64,000 nucleotides of DNA. Origin: Dermatobacter hominis. GTDB lineage: Bacteria > Actinomycetota > Acidimicrobiia > Acidimicrobiales > Microtrichaceae. The stretch is from assembly GCF_020715685.1 (NCBI RefSeq), contig NZ_CP085840.1, positions 992,001 to 1,056,000 of the forward strand, in the 5' to 3' direction. The notes beneath the pieces are model-generated. The model saw only the letters and a list, made by a program, of their open reading frames with translations, made no database searches and was not told the origin of the DNA. Of this stretch, positions 1 to 8,626 are shown piece by piece (within the stretch, counting starts at the first letter, position 1; each line of letters starts with the position of its first letter). The position numbers and the translations under genes are program-made.

Positions 1-17
1 GGGGTTCCCGTCAGTCC

Positions 18-31
18 CTAAGCGCGCTTAG
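18..31. promoter_or_regulatory. 14-bp perfect palindrome, candidate operator
   Basis: CTAAGCGCGCTTAG is a perfect palindrome ending ten bases before the ATG of the Rieske oxygenase gene. A site this close to a start codon fits repressor binding (TetR or MarR type). The MarR gene at 3019 is a possible but unproven partner. Confidence 0.4.
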
Positions 32-40
32 TATCAGGGG

Positions 41-1090
41 ATGCTCGTCAGCGAGATCCCCGCCCTCCGGGACCACTGGTACCCGGTCGCCTACGCCGAC
101 GCGGTCACCACCGAGCCGCTGCCCGTCCGGATCTTCGGCGAGCGCCACGTCGTCTGGCGCCCCGCCGCCGGTGCGCCGCCCGTGGCGGCGACCGACCGCT
201 GCCCCCACCGGGCCGCCCGCCTGTCGCAGGGCTGGGTCGACGGCGGCACGCTGGTCTGCCCGTACCACGGGTGGCGCTACGACGCCGACGGGCGCTGCAC
301 CGAGATCCCGGCCGCCGAGCCCGGCGTGCCGGTCCCGCCCCGGGCCTGCCTGCGCACCGACGCCGCCGGGGAGCGCTACGGCCTCGTCTGGATCTGCGTC
401 GGCGACCCGTCGTCGGGCATCCCGGACCTGGGCGAGGCCGACGCCGAGGGCTACACGCTCATCCACGAGATGATGGAGGTCTGGTCGGCCAGCGCACCGC
501 GCATCGTCGACAACGCGCTCGACGTGAGCCACGTGGCCTTCGTCCACCGGGGCTCGGTGGGCTCGGCGACCAACCCCCGGTTGTCGGACTACACCGTCGA
601 GCGCGACGGCACGCGGCTGCGGTTCGAGGTCTCGTACGTGGCCGCCGTGCCCGAGCTGCAGAAGCGCAACACCGGCATCACCTCGGACCTGACGAGCCGC
701 TCGACCGAGGCCGAGCTCGTCGAGCCGCTCGTGTTCCGCGGCAAGCTCACCTACCACGAGAACGGCCTCGAGCACGTCCTCTACAAGACGGCGACGCCGA
801 TCGACGACGACACGACGCTCTTCTGCCAGTTCATCGCCCGCAACGACGACCCGTCGCCAGACCGCTGGGACGACATCTCGGCAATGGACCGCCAGGTGCA
901 GGCCGAGGACAAGGCGCTGCTCGAGGAGATCGAGTCCGACCTGCCCACCGACGTCACGTCCGAGGTGCACATCAAGGCGGATCGCATGACCCTCGAGTAC
1001 CGCCGCATCCTCGGCGAGCTGGCCGAGCGGCCGGCGGGCGCGCCCGGCGGCGCCCCCGCCGAGGAGCCCGTCGCGGTGCGGGTGGGCTGA
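41..1090 (+). CDS. Rieske [2Fe-2S] aromatic ring-hydroxylating oxygenase, large subunit
   Basis: Oxygenase component of a Rieske non-haem iron monooxygenase or dioxygenase, of the vanillate demethylase / pheophorbide oxygenase type (349 aa, usual length). The Rieske cluster ligands are C54-P-H56 and C73-P-Y-H76. The mononuclear iron site is seen as D157-N..D161..H164 and H169 in the segment NALDVSHVAFVH, followed by a C-terminal START-like domain. An electron-transfer partner is not present in the window. The next gene, a flavin/F420 oxidoreductase, starts three bases after the stop, so the two are co-transcribed. The substrate cannot be told from sequence. The ATG start follows a palindrome and a weak AGGGG. 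Confidence 0.85.
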   Translation: MLVSEIPALRDHWYPVAYADAVTTEPLPVRIFGERHVVWRPAAGAPPVAATDRCPHRAARLSQGWVDGGTLVCPYHGWRYDADGRCTEIPAAEPGVPVPPRACLRTDAAGERYGLVWICVGDPSSGIPDLGEADAEGYTLIHEMMEVWSASAPRIVDNALDVSHVAFVHRGSVGSATNPRLSDYTVERDGTRLRFEVSYVAAVPELQKRNTGITSDLTSRSTEAELVEPLVFRGKLTYHENGLEHVLYKTATPIDDDTTLFCQFIARNDDPSPDRWDDISAMDRQVQAEDKALLEEIESDLPTDVTSEVHIKADRMTLEYRRILGELAERPAGAPGGAPAEEPVAVRVG

Positions 1091-1093
1091 GCC

Positions 1094-2071
1094 GTGCACG
1101 TCTCGATCCAGACCCCACCCGAGCACACCACCTACGCCGCGCTGCTCGACATCTGGCAGGCGGCCGACGAGCTCGGCTTCACCGGCGCCTACACCTTCGA
1201 CCACATGGTCCCCCTCAACGACGGGCCCTCGGGGCCCGACCCCGACGGGATCCCGGCCGGCCCGCAGCTCGAGGGCTGGATGGCGCTGGCCGCCCTCGCC
1301 TCGCACACCGCCCGGCTCGAGGTCGGCACGCTCGTCACCGGCGTCACCTACCGCCACCCGTCGGTGCTGGCGAAGATGGCCGTGACGCTCGACCGCATCA
1401 CCGACGGGCGGGCCGTGCTCGGCATCGGGGCGGCGTGGCACCAGGCCGAGCACGAGCGCTACGGCATCGCGTACCCCGAGGTCGGCGAGCGGATGGAGCG
1501 GCTCGACGAGGCCCTGCAGGTGTTCCGCCTGCTGTGCGCGGCCGGGGCCGACGGCGGCCGGGCCGACTTCGACGGCCGCTGGTACTCGCTCGACGACGCG
1601 CCGTTCGACCCGGGCCCGGTCCGGCCCGGCGGCATCCCGGTGCTGGTCGGCGGCAGCGGTCCCCGCCTCCTGCGACTCGTCGCCCGACGGGCCGACCGCT
1701 ACAACGGCTTCTGGGCGCCCTGGGAGTGGGGCGACGTGAACGCACGGCTCGACGACCTCCTGGCCGGCCGCGATCGCACGCCGGGGTCGCTGCAGCGCAC
1801 CGCGTTCGTGTTCGGCGAGCTGTCCGGCGACGCCACCGCCGAGGCCGCGCTCGTCGCCCACTTCGCCCGCCAGCGCGGCGGCACCGACGACGAGGTCCGG
1901 TCGCGCGTGCTCGTCGGATCGCCCGACCACATGGTCGAGGTGCTGCGCTCGTTCGCCGACGCCGGCGTGGACGGGGTGATCGTCAACCTCCGGTCGCCGG
2001 TCGACCTCGGCGGGCTCGAGCGGTTCGCCCGAGAGGTCCTCCCCGCCGTCGCCGGCCCGGCGCCCGCCTGA
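1094..2071 (+). CDS. LLM class flavin/F420-dependent oxidoreductase
   Basis: Luciferase-like monooxygenase fold, 325 aa. It opens on GTG with a beta strand (HVSIQ), then GFTGAYTFDHM, a strand with LEVGTLVTGVTYRHP, the VLGIGAAWHQAEHERYG motif typical of F420-dependent members, and PVLVGGSGPRLLRLVARRAD near residue 180. In actinobacteria such enzymes use coenzyme F420 or FMN to oxidise or reduce small organic molecules. It lies three bases behind the Rieske oxygenase and 63 before a nucleoside phosphorylase, suggesting a catabolic operon. The exact substrate is unknown. Cofactor choice (F420 rather than FMN) is inferred from family resemblance only. Confidence 0.8.
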   Translation: MHVSIQTPPEHTTYAALLDIWQAADELGFTGAYTFDHMVPLNDGPSGPDPDGIPAGPQLEGWMALAALASHTARLEVGTLVTGVTYRHPSVLAKMAVTLDRITDGRAVLGIGAAWHQAEHERYGIAYPEVGERMERLDEALQVFRLLCAAGADGGRADFDGRWYSLDDAPFDPGPVRPGGIPVLVGGSGPRLLRLVARRADRYNGFWAPWEWGDVNARLDDLLAGRDRTPGSLQRTAFVFGELSGDATAEAALVAHFARQRGGTDDEVRSRVLVGSPDHMVEVLRSFADAGVDGVIVNLRSPVDLGGLERFAREVLPAVAGPAPA

Positions 2072-2134
2072 CCGCCCGTCGCCCCTGACCCGCCGTCCCC
2101 ACCCGACCGCCCCCGACCCGACCCGGAGACCCAC

Positions 2135-2959
2135 GTGAGCACCTCTCCCCCGCCCATGGCCTCGTCGGCCGCCGACGACACGATCCCGCCGCCGGCGATG
2201 TGGCTGACCGAACGCCACATGCGCCTGCCCGACGGCACCTTCCCGCACCTCGGCACGACCGACGGCGACGTGGCCCCCGTCGCCCTCCTGTCGGGCAGCC
2301 CCGACCGCGTCGAGCTCATGGCCTCGATGCTCGACGACGTCCGCCAGGTCGGCGCCCGCCGCGGCTACTCCGTCTACACCGGCACCGGCGCGGGCGGCCC
2401 GGTCACGGTCGCCACCAGCGGCGTCGGCGCGCCGTCGCTGTCGATCGCCATGGAGGAGCTCGCCGCGTGCGGCGCCCGTACGTTCGTGCGGGTGGGCAGC
2501 TGCGCGTCGATCAGCCCGCTGATGGGCGTGGGCGGCATCGCCATCGCGCACGGGGCGGTGTGCGACGAGGGCACCTCGCGCTACTACGCCCCGTCCGGGT
2601 ACCCGGCCGTCGCGGCCCCACGGGTGCTCGACGCCCTTCGCCGCGCCGCGGGCGACGAGGCGGTCGACTGCGCCGTCGGCCTGACCCGGACCACCGACAG
2701 CTTCTACGAGGGCGAGCGCACCGAGGAGCTCATCGGCAGCTGGTCGGCCCGGCGCGTGCTCGCCTTCGAGATGGAGACCTCGGCCCTGTTCACGATCGCC
2801 GGGGTCATGGGGTGGGAGGCCGGCTCGATCATCTGCGCGGGCAGCAACCTGCTGACCGGCGAGGCGACCTACCGGGGCCAGTCGCTCGAGCGGTACCAGC
2901 AGGGCCAGGCCGACATGCTGCGCGTCGCGCTGGCCGCCGCCGCCCTCCTGCAGCCCTGA
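2135..2959 (+). CDS. nucleoside phosphorylase (PNP/UDP family), uridine-phosphorylase-like
   Basis: A 274-aa protein of the PNP_UDP_1 family. It has the phosphate/ribose-binding strand VALLSGSPDRVELMASML, the GVGAPSLSIAMEEL turn, RVGSCASI (family motif GTCG-like) and FEMETSALFTIAG, whose Met-Glu binds ribose hydroxyls. These enzymes cleave nucleosides with phosphate to a base and ribose-1-phosphate. Resemblance is greatest to uridine phosphorylases, but base specificity cannot be fixed. About 40 residues precede the core, so the GTG start may be too far upstream; the internal ATGs at 2156 and 2199 are alternatives. It is third in the plus-strand operon ending with the MarR gene. Confidence 0.75.
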   Translation: MSTSPPPMASSAADDTIPPPAMWLTERHMRLPDGTFPHLGTTDGDVAPVALLSGSPDRVELMASMLDDVRQVGARRGYSVYTGTGAGGPVTVATSGVGAPSLSIAMEELAACGARTFVRVGSCASISPLMGVGGIAIAHGAVCDEGTSRYYAPSGYPAVAAPRVLDALRRAAGDEAVDCAVGLTRTTDSFYEGERTEELIGSWSARRVLAFEMETSALFTIAGVMGWEAGSIICAGSNLLTGEATYRGQSLERYQQGQADMLRVALAAAALLQP

Positions 2960-3018
2960 GCCGGGTCGGAGCGCTGCGCCCGCCACGCCCGCCGCGCCGG
3001 ATGGGAGACTGACGGCCG

Positions 3019-3531
3019 ATGGACACCGCTCCGCCGCCGGGCGGCACGGCCCAGCCCGGGGGCGACGCACCCGTGACCCGGTTCCCCGACCGCACCGCGT
3101 GGGACCGCCCGGGGTTCCTGCTGTGGCACGCGACGCTCCGGTGGCAGCGCGAGGTCGCCGAGGCGCTGCGGCCGCTCGAGCTGACCCACGTCCAGTTCGT
3201 GCTGCTCGCCGGCACGGCGTGGCTGACCGCCCGCGGCGGGCCGCCCAGCCAGCGGGAGCTCGCTGACCACGCCGGCACCGACGCGATGATGACGTCGCAG
3301 GTCGTGCGGGCCCTCGAGCAGCGGGGGCTGATCCGCCGCAGCGACGACCCGAACGACGCCCGCGTCAAGCGGCTCCGCTGCACCACCGCCGGGCGGGAGC
3401 TGGCGGCCCGGGCCGTGACCGAGGTGCAGGCCGTCGACGACCGGTTCTTCGGCGCCGACGGCGACCGCCGGGCGACCGTCGACGTGCTGCGCGGCCTCGC
3501 CGGCCGCGACGCCGACGGCGCCGTCACCTGA
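3019..3531 (+). CDS. MarR family transcriptional regulator
   Basis: A 170-aa winged-helix repressor. The helix-turn-helix is at about residues 75-100 (PSQRELADHAGTDAMMTSQV), followed by the wing with RRSDDPNDARVKRLRCT, the classic MarR D-x-R-D/N-x-R-x-K signature. An N-terminal extension of about 25 residues is low complexity. It follows the phosphorylase after 59 bases and ends 13 bases from the convergent MMPL gene. It may control its own operon, or the exporter on the other strand as MarR proteins often do. Ligand and target are unknown. Confidence 0.85.
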   Translation: MDTAPPPGGTAQPGGDAPVTRFPDRTAWDRPGFLLWHATLRWQREVAEALRPLELTHVQFVLLAGTAWLTARGGPPSQRELADHAGTDAMMTSQVVRALEQRGLIRRSDDPNDARVKRLRCTTAGRELAARAVTEVQAVDDRFFGADGDRRATVDVLRGLAGRDADGAVT

Positions 3532-3544
3532 TCCGGTGGTCCCG

Positions 3545-5893
3545 TCAGCCCACGGGCTCGAGCTCGCGGTCCTCGTCGGGGGTGTCGTCGGGCGTGTCGT
3601 CCTCGCCGGGGTTCGAGTGCTCGAGCGTCCCCTCGACGTTGACGTGCGGGAGGATCCGGTCGAGCCACTTCGGCAGCCACCAGTTGCGGTCGCCCAGCAG
3701 CTCCATCGTGGCGGGCACGAGCAGCATGCGGACCACCGTGGCGTCGAGCAGCACCGCCAGCGCGAGGCCGAAGCCGAACAGCTTGATGGTGCGGACCGAC
3801 TCGCCGAGGAAGCTGCCGAAGACGAAGACCATGATCGCCGCGGCCGCGGTGATGACCCGCGCCGTGGCGGCGAGGCCGTCGGCGACCGAGGCGTGGGAGT
3901 CGCCGGTGCGGACCCACTCCTCGCGGATGCGGGACAGGAGGAACACCTCGTAGTCCATCGACAGGCCGAACACGATCGCGAACAGCATCATCGGCATGAA
4001 CGGTTCGATGGGCGCCGGCTCGATCCCGAAGAGGTCCTTCGCCCAGCCCCACTGGAACACGGCGACGAGCACGCCGTAGGCGGCGCCGATCGACAGCAGG
4101 TTCATGATCACGGCCTTGACCGGGACCAGCAGCGACCGGAACACGACCATCAGGAGGATGAACGACAGCGTCAGCACCGCCCCGAAGAACAGGAAGAGCC
4201 GCTCCGACACGAACGCCGTGAAGTCGACCGTGACGGCGACGAAGCCCGACACCAGCACGTCGACGCCGCTCCCGTCCTCGGCCGCCGGGAGCACGTCGTC
4301 GCGGAGGTGGTGCACCAGCTCGGTGGTGGCCTCGTCCTGCGGGGCGGTGGTCGGGATCACCCGCCACAGCGCCGCGGTCGGGTCCTGCTCGTCGTTCGGA
4401 ATCGCCGGTGAGGCGAACGCCACGCCGGGCGTCTCCTGCACCGCGGTCGTGATCGCCTGCAGCGCCTCGGGCGTCGTGCCGTCGGGCAGCGTGGCCACGA
4501 GCATGAGCGGGCCGTTGTAGCCGGGGCCGAAGCCCTCCGCGAGCAGGTCGTAGGCCTCCCGCGTGGTGGTGCCGGCCGGGTCGTTGCCCTCGTCGGGGAA
4601 GCCCAGCCGCATGGCGAACGTCGGGATCATCAGCACGACCAGGAAGGCGGTCGCGCCGAGCGCCATCGACCAGGGGTGCCGCTGCACGATCCGGCTCCAC
4701 CGGTAGGACGTGGTGTCCCGGAGCGGCTTGGGCTCGCGGCGCGGCACCTCCCGCTTGAGCGGGCTCCAGAAGAAGCCCAGGACCAGCACGACGATCGCGA
4801 CGAGGAAGGCGCCCGCGGCCAGCGGCTGGATCTTCAGGCCCAGGCCGAGCAGCGCCAGCGCGATCAGCCCGGCGGCGATCAGGCCCCGCCAGCGCGTCCG
4901 GTCGACGCGCTCGCCGGCGAACCCCAGCAGGGCCGGCAGCAGGGTGAGCGAGGCGACCATCGTGACGGCGACGACCGTGGCGGCGCCGATGCCGAGGCCC
5001 TGCACGAAGCTCACGCCCATCAGCAGCATGCCGAGGAGCGAGATCACGACGGTCAGGCCGGCGAAGGTCACCGCGCGCCCCGACGTGTCGATGGCGATCG
5101 CGACCGACTCCTCGACCGAGTGGCCGAGGTGGAGCTGCTCCCGGTAGCGGGTGACGATGAACAGCGCGTAGTCGATGCCCACACCCAGGCCGATCATCAC
5201 CCCGAGCGTCGTGGCGAAGTCGGGCATCGTGATGACGTTCGACAGGATCGTCAGCAGGATCGAGCCGACGCCGATGCCGCCGAGGGCGACGCCGATCGGG
5301 AGGCCCATCGCCAGGACCGAGCCGAACGCGACGATGAGGATCACGATCGCGAACGCCAGGCCGAGCAGCTCCGACTCGGGCGGCTCGAACTCCGAGAACA
5401 TCTGGCCGCCGTACTCGATGCGGACGCCGTCGACATCGGGTGCGAGCGCCTGCACCTCCTCCGCGTACTCCTGCGCCGACTCCTGCTCGAGCTCGCCGGG
5501 CACCTCGATCTGGGCGAAGGCGATCCGGCCCTCCGCGCCGTCCAGCACCGAGATCTGGCGCTCGCCGCCGGGGGCGAACGGGCTCTGCACCGTCGTGTCC
5601 CGGACCTCGGCGACCTGGTCGAGGAACGCGTTCAGCTGGGTCCTCGTGGCGTCGTCGAAGCCGCTCGCCGACTCGAACACGATCGTGCCCGACGTCCCGG
5701 CGCCCTCGCCCCCGAAGTCGTCCTCGAGGATGTCCATGCCGTGCTTGGACTCGACGTCGGGGAGGTTGAACTCCGACTTGAACGAGTTGCCCAGCGCACC
5801 GCTGAGCGCGCCGCCCACCACGAACACGAGCAGCCAGATGACGAGGACACGTCCCCGTCGGCGGCAGCACCACCCACCGAGTCGACCGAACAC
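3545..5893 (-). CDS. MMPL/RND family membrane transporter
   Basis: An exporter of 782 aa, like the MmpL lipid transporters of actinobacteria. It has an N-terminal membrane anchor, a large extracytoplasmic loop (about 40-190), a membrane bundle with GLGVGIDYALFIVTRYREQL, a second loop, and a second bundle with GLSMDYEVFLLSRIREEW. The Asp-Tyr pairs in the two motifs are the expected proton-relay residues. Start: GTG at 5893 follows GAAGGGAAT at good spacing and gives the family-typical MFGRLGGW. An in-frame GTG at 5923 lacks a ribosome site. The tail (about 25 residues) is acidic. A palindrome lies about 100 bases upstream. Cargo is unknown. Confidence 0.85.
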   Translation of the reverse strand: MFGRLGGWCCRRRGRVLVIWLLVFVVGGALSGALGNSFKSEFNLPDVESKHGMDILEDDFGGEGAGTSGTIVFESASGFDDATRTQLNAFLDQVAEVRDTTVQSPFAPGGERQISVLDGAEGRIAFAQIEVPGELEQESAQEYAEEVQALAPDVDGVRIEYGGQMFSEFEPPESELLGLAFAIVILIVAFGSVLAMGLPIGVALGGIGVGSILLTILSNVITMPDFATTLGVMIGLGVGIDYALFIVTRYREQLHLGHSVEESVAIAIDTSGRAVTFAGLTVVISLLGMLLMGVSFVQGLGIGAATVVAVTMVASLTLLPALLGFAGERVDRTRWRGLIAAGLIALALLGLGLKIQPLAAGAFLVAIVVLVLGFFWSPLKREVPRREPKPLRDTTSYRWSRIVQRHPWSMALGATAFLVVLMIPTFAMRLGFPDEGNDPAGTTTREAYDLLAEGFGPGYNGPLMLVATLPDGTTPEALQAITTAVQETPGVAFASPAIPNDEQDPTAALWRVIPTTAPQDEATTELVHHLRDDVLPAAEDGSGVDVLVSGFVAVTVDFTAFVSERLFLFFGAVLTLSFILLMVVFRSLLVPVKAVIMNLLSIGAAYGVLVAVFQWGWAKDLFGIEPAPIEPFMPMMLFAIVFGLSMDYEVFLLSRIREEWVRTGDSHASVADGLAATARVITAAAAIMVFVFGSFLGESVRTIKLFGFGLALAVLLDATVVRMLLVPATMELLGDRNWWLPKWLDRILPHVNVEGTLEHSNPGEDDTPDDTPDEDRELEPVG

Positions 5894-5988
5894 AGCGGCA
5901 TTCCCTTCACGTCCGACGCGCACCGTTCGGTGGGCGTGCGAGGTCGGGCGCAGACCGCCGTCGATCCTTCGCCCCGTCGCTCCCAGTG

Positions 5989-6006
5989 TGCTCGCGAACG
6001 CGAGCA
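5989..6006. promoter_or_regulatory. 18-bp palindrome upstream of the MMPL gene, candidate operator
   Basis: TGCTCGCGAACGCGAGCA has two perfect 8-bp arms around AA. It lies 96 bases before the MMPL start codon, in a 200-base gap. As an RNA it could also fold, but the position in front of an exporter gene fits repressor binding. Confidence 0.45.
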
Positions 6007-6075
6007 GGTCCCCCCTCCGCCGGACGTGACTTGTGTCGCCCGAACGGCCGCGCGGGCGCTCGCACGACGCCTGAT

Positions 6076-6093
6076 CCCGGCCGCCCGGCCGGG
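6076..6093 (-). terminator. hairpin directly after the RNase J stop codon
   Basis: A 7-bp GC stem (CCCGGCC / GGCCGGG) with a 4-base loop begins two bases after the stop of the RNase J gene. No U-run follows, as is common for actinobacterial terminators. Confidence 0.4.
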
Positions 6094-6094
6094 C

Positions 6095-7753
6095 TCAGAC
6101 CTCGAGCACGACCGGGACGATCATCGGGCGCCGCCGGGTGCGGTCCGACACGAAGCTGCCGGCCGCCTTGCGCACCAGCTTCTCGAGCCGGGGCCGCTCC
6201 GCGTCCTCGGCCAGGCCGCCCTCGACCGCGGTGCGGACCCGGGCGGCGAGGTCGTCGAGCAGCTCGCCCGCCTCGGCCTCGTAGACCCAGCCCCGGGTGG
6301 TGATCTGCGGCCCGGAGACGATCGTGCGGCGCTTCCGGTCGACGCAGACGATCGCGGACACGACGCCCTCGTCGGCCAGGATCCGCCGGTCCGACAGCAC
6401 GCCGGTGCCGACGTCGCCCACCGTGCCGTGCACGTAGACGTACTCGGCGGGCACCCGACCGACCTCGCGGAGCCCGTCGTCGTCGAGCACCAGCCGGTCG
6501 CCGTCCTCGGCCACCACGATGTGGTCGTGCGGCGTGCCCATGATCTCGGCCAGGCGGGCGTGGGCGACGAGGTGGTGGTACTCGCCGTGGACCGGCACGA
6601 ACCAGTCCGGCTTGAGGATCGACTGGTAGAGCTTGAGCTCCTCGGCCTTGGCGTGGCCGGTGGCGTGGACGTCCGAGACGCCGGAGTGGATGACCTCGAC
6701 GCTCTGGCGGAACAGGTTGTCGATCACCTTGGTGACCGCGTGCTCGTTGCCGGGGATCGGGTGGCTCGACAGGATCACCGTGTCGTCCGGGTGCAGCTTC
6801 AGCCAGCGGTTCTCCTGCCCGGCGAGCAGCGTCAGCGCCGACATCGGCTCGCCCTGGGATCCGGTGCACAGCACCAGGACCTTGCCGGGCTCACGGCGGT
6901 CGACGTCCTCGACGTCGATCAGCGACGAGTCGGGGATGCGCAGCAGGCCCATCTCCCGGGCCATCGACATGTTGCGCCGCATGGAACGGCCCAGCGGTGC
7001 GATCACGCGGCCCGAGTCGACCGCGGCGTCGGCGAGCTGCTGGATCCGGTGGATGTGGCTCGCGAAGCACGCCACGATCAGCCGGCGGCCGCGCTGCTCG
7101 TACATCAGCTGGTGCAGGACGCGCCCGACCTCGGTCTCGGAGCGGGAGTGGCCGCGCTGGTCCGCGTTGGTCGAGTCCGCGAGCAGCAGGCGGATGCCCT
7201 CGCCGTCGGCCAGCGCGCCGAGTCGCGACAGGTCGGTCAGCCGGCCGTCCACCGGGGTCAGGTCGATCTTGAAGTCGCCGCTGTGGACGATCGTGCCCTG
7301 CGGCGTGTGGAACGCGGTCGCCACCGCCTGGGGCACCGAGTGCGTCGTGGGGATGAACTCCACCTCGAACGGACCGATCTCCCACACATCGCCGTCGGCG
7401 GCGACGCACAGGTCGGTCTGGCCCATCAGGCCGGACTCCTCGATGCGACCCCGGGCGAGGCCGAGGGTCAGCTCGGTGCCGAACACCGGGAAGCTCGCCT
7501 CCCGCAGCAGGTAGGAGAGCCCGCCGACGTGGTCCTCGTGACCGTGGGTGGCGATGCAGCCGACGATGTCGTCGGCGCGCTCGAGCAGCCAGGTGAAGTC
7601 GGGCAGCACGAGGTCGACGCCGAGCATGTCGCTGTCGGGGAACATGAGCCCGCAGTCGATGAGCAGGATCTGCCCCTCGAGCTCGAGCGCCGCGCAGTTG
7701 CGGCCGATCTCCCCGAGGCCCCCGAGGAACGTGATGTGGACCGGGGCCGCCAT
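6095..7753 (-). CDS. rnj: ribonuclease J
   Basis: A metallo-beta-lactamase / beta-CASP ribonuclease of 552 aa, the usual length, with 5'-3' exo- and endonuclease activity in mRNA decay and rRNA maturation. The zinc motif HGHEDH is at residues 70-75, HSGDFKIDLTP at about 160, the beta-CASP region with LLLADSTNAD and VACFASHIHRIQQ, then CTGSQGEPMSAL, SSHPIPGNE and HVHATGHAK motifs. The ATG at 7753 shares a base with the dapA stop (TGATG), so the two are translationally coupled. An in-frame start 75 bases upstream would add a Pro/Arg-rich tail inside dapA and is unlikely. Confidence 0.95.
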   Translation of the reverse strand: MAAPVHITFLGGLGEIGRNCAALELEGQILLIDCGLMFPDSDMLGVDLVLPDFTWLLERADDIVGCIATHGHEDHVGGLSYLLREASFPVFGTELTLGLARGRIEESGLMGQTDLCVAADGDVWEIGPFEVEFIPTTHSVPQAVATAFHTPQGTIVHSGDFKIDLTPVDGRLTDLSRLGALADGEGIRLLLADSTNADQRGHSRSETEVGRVLHQLMYEQRGRRLIVACFASHIHRIQQLADAAVDSGRVIAPLGRSMRRNMSMAREMGLLRIPDSSLIDVEDVDRREPGKVLVLCTGSQGEPMSALTLLAGQENRWLKLHPDDTVILSSHPIPGNEHAVTKVIDNLFRQSVEVIHSGVSDVHATGHAKAEELKLYQSILKPDWFVPVHGEYHHLVAHARLAEIMGTPHDHIVVAEDGDRLVLDDDGLREVGRVPAEYVYVHGTVGDVGTGVLSDRRILADEGVVSAIVCVDRKRRTIVSGPQITTRGWVYEAEAGELLDDLAARVRTAVEGGLAEDAERPRLEKLVRKAAGSFVSDRTRRRPMIVPVVLEV

Positions 7754-8626
7754 CAGGCCAGGCCCTCGAGGACCCGGCGGGCGTGGTCGGCGAGGCCGTC
7801 CGGTGGCGGCCCCATCGGTGGACGGCACTCCCCGACCTTGAGCCCGAGCACGCGGAGCATCGTCTTGGTCGGGACCGGGTTCACCGCGTCGGGGCTGCTC
7901 TCGTAGTCGTACGAGTCGAGCAGGCCGGCGTTGATGCGACGGGCGGCGGTCACGTCGCCCTTCTCGAAGGCGTCGATCATCTCGCCCATCTGGCGCCCGA
8001 CCCAGTGCGAGGCGACCGAGATCACGCCGACGGCGCCGACGGCGAGCAGGGGCAGCGTGAAGGCGTCGTCGCCGCTGTAGACCTCGAAGCCCGACGGCGC
8101 AGCGGCGATCAGGCGGGCGGTCTTGGGCGGGTCGCCGGCCGCGTCCTTGACGGCGACGATGTTCGGCACGTCATGGGCCAGGCGGAGGAGCGTCTCGGTC
8201 TCGATCTTGCGACCGGTCCGGATCGGGATGTCGTAGAGAATGACGGGCAGGTCGGTCGCCGCGGCCACGGCGCGGAAGTGCGCCTCGAGCCCGGCCTGCG
8301 ACGGACGGTTGTAGTACGGCGTCACCGAGAGGATGGCGTCGACGCCGAGCTCGCTCGCCCGCTTGGTCTGCTCGACCGCCGAGGCCGTCGAGTTCGAGCC
8401 CGCGCCGGCGATCACCGGCACCGACACCGCGGCGCGGACCGTGCGGAACAGGACGAGCTCCTCGGACTCGGTCAGCGTGGGGCTCTCGCCCGTGGTGCCG
8501 CACAGCACGAGGCCGTCGGAGCCGTTCTCGACCAGCCAGCTGGCCAGCTCGATCGCGGCGTCGAGGTCGAGCTCGCCGCGCTCGTCGAAGGGGGTGGGTG
8601 ATGACGCGTCCGAAGGTCGCAGTCAT
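7753..8626 (-). CDS. dapA: 4-hydroxy-tetrahydrodipicolinate synthase, frame broken by an apparent 8-base loss
   Basis: First step of the DAP/lysine branch: condenses pyruvate with aspartate semialdehyde. The long part reads intact from LVLCGTTGES through TPYYNRPSQ, YDIPIRTG and the Schiff-base lysine in VAVKDAAGD. The first ten codons (MTATFGRVIT), starting at 8626 with an ATGA overlap on the upstream gene, are in a different frame. Between them the family has about four residues (A-M-V-T before PFDERGELD), but only four bases are present around 8591-8597. Restoring eight bases gives 293 aa, the normal length. The gene is essential in most bacteria, so a sequence or assembly error is likelier than a true pseudogene. 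Confidence 0.85.

Noticed and set aside
11-3070. Open frame of 1019 codons on the minus strand opposite the first four genes
   Set aside because: In GC-rich DNA the frame opposite real genes stays open. It has no ribosome site, has Arg/Ala/Gly-only composition and lies fully against four recognised genes.
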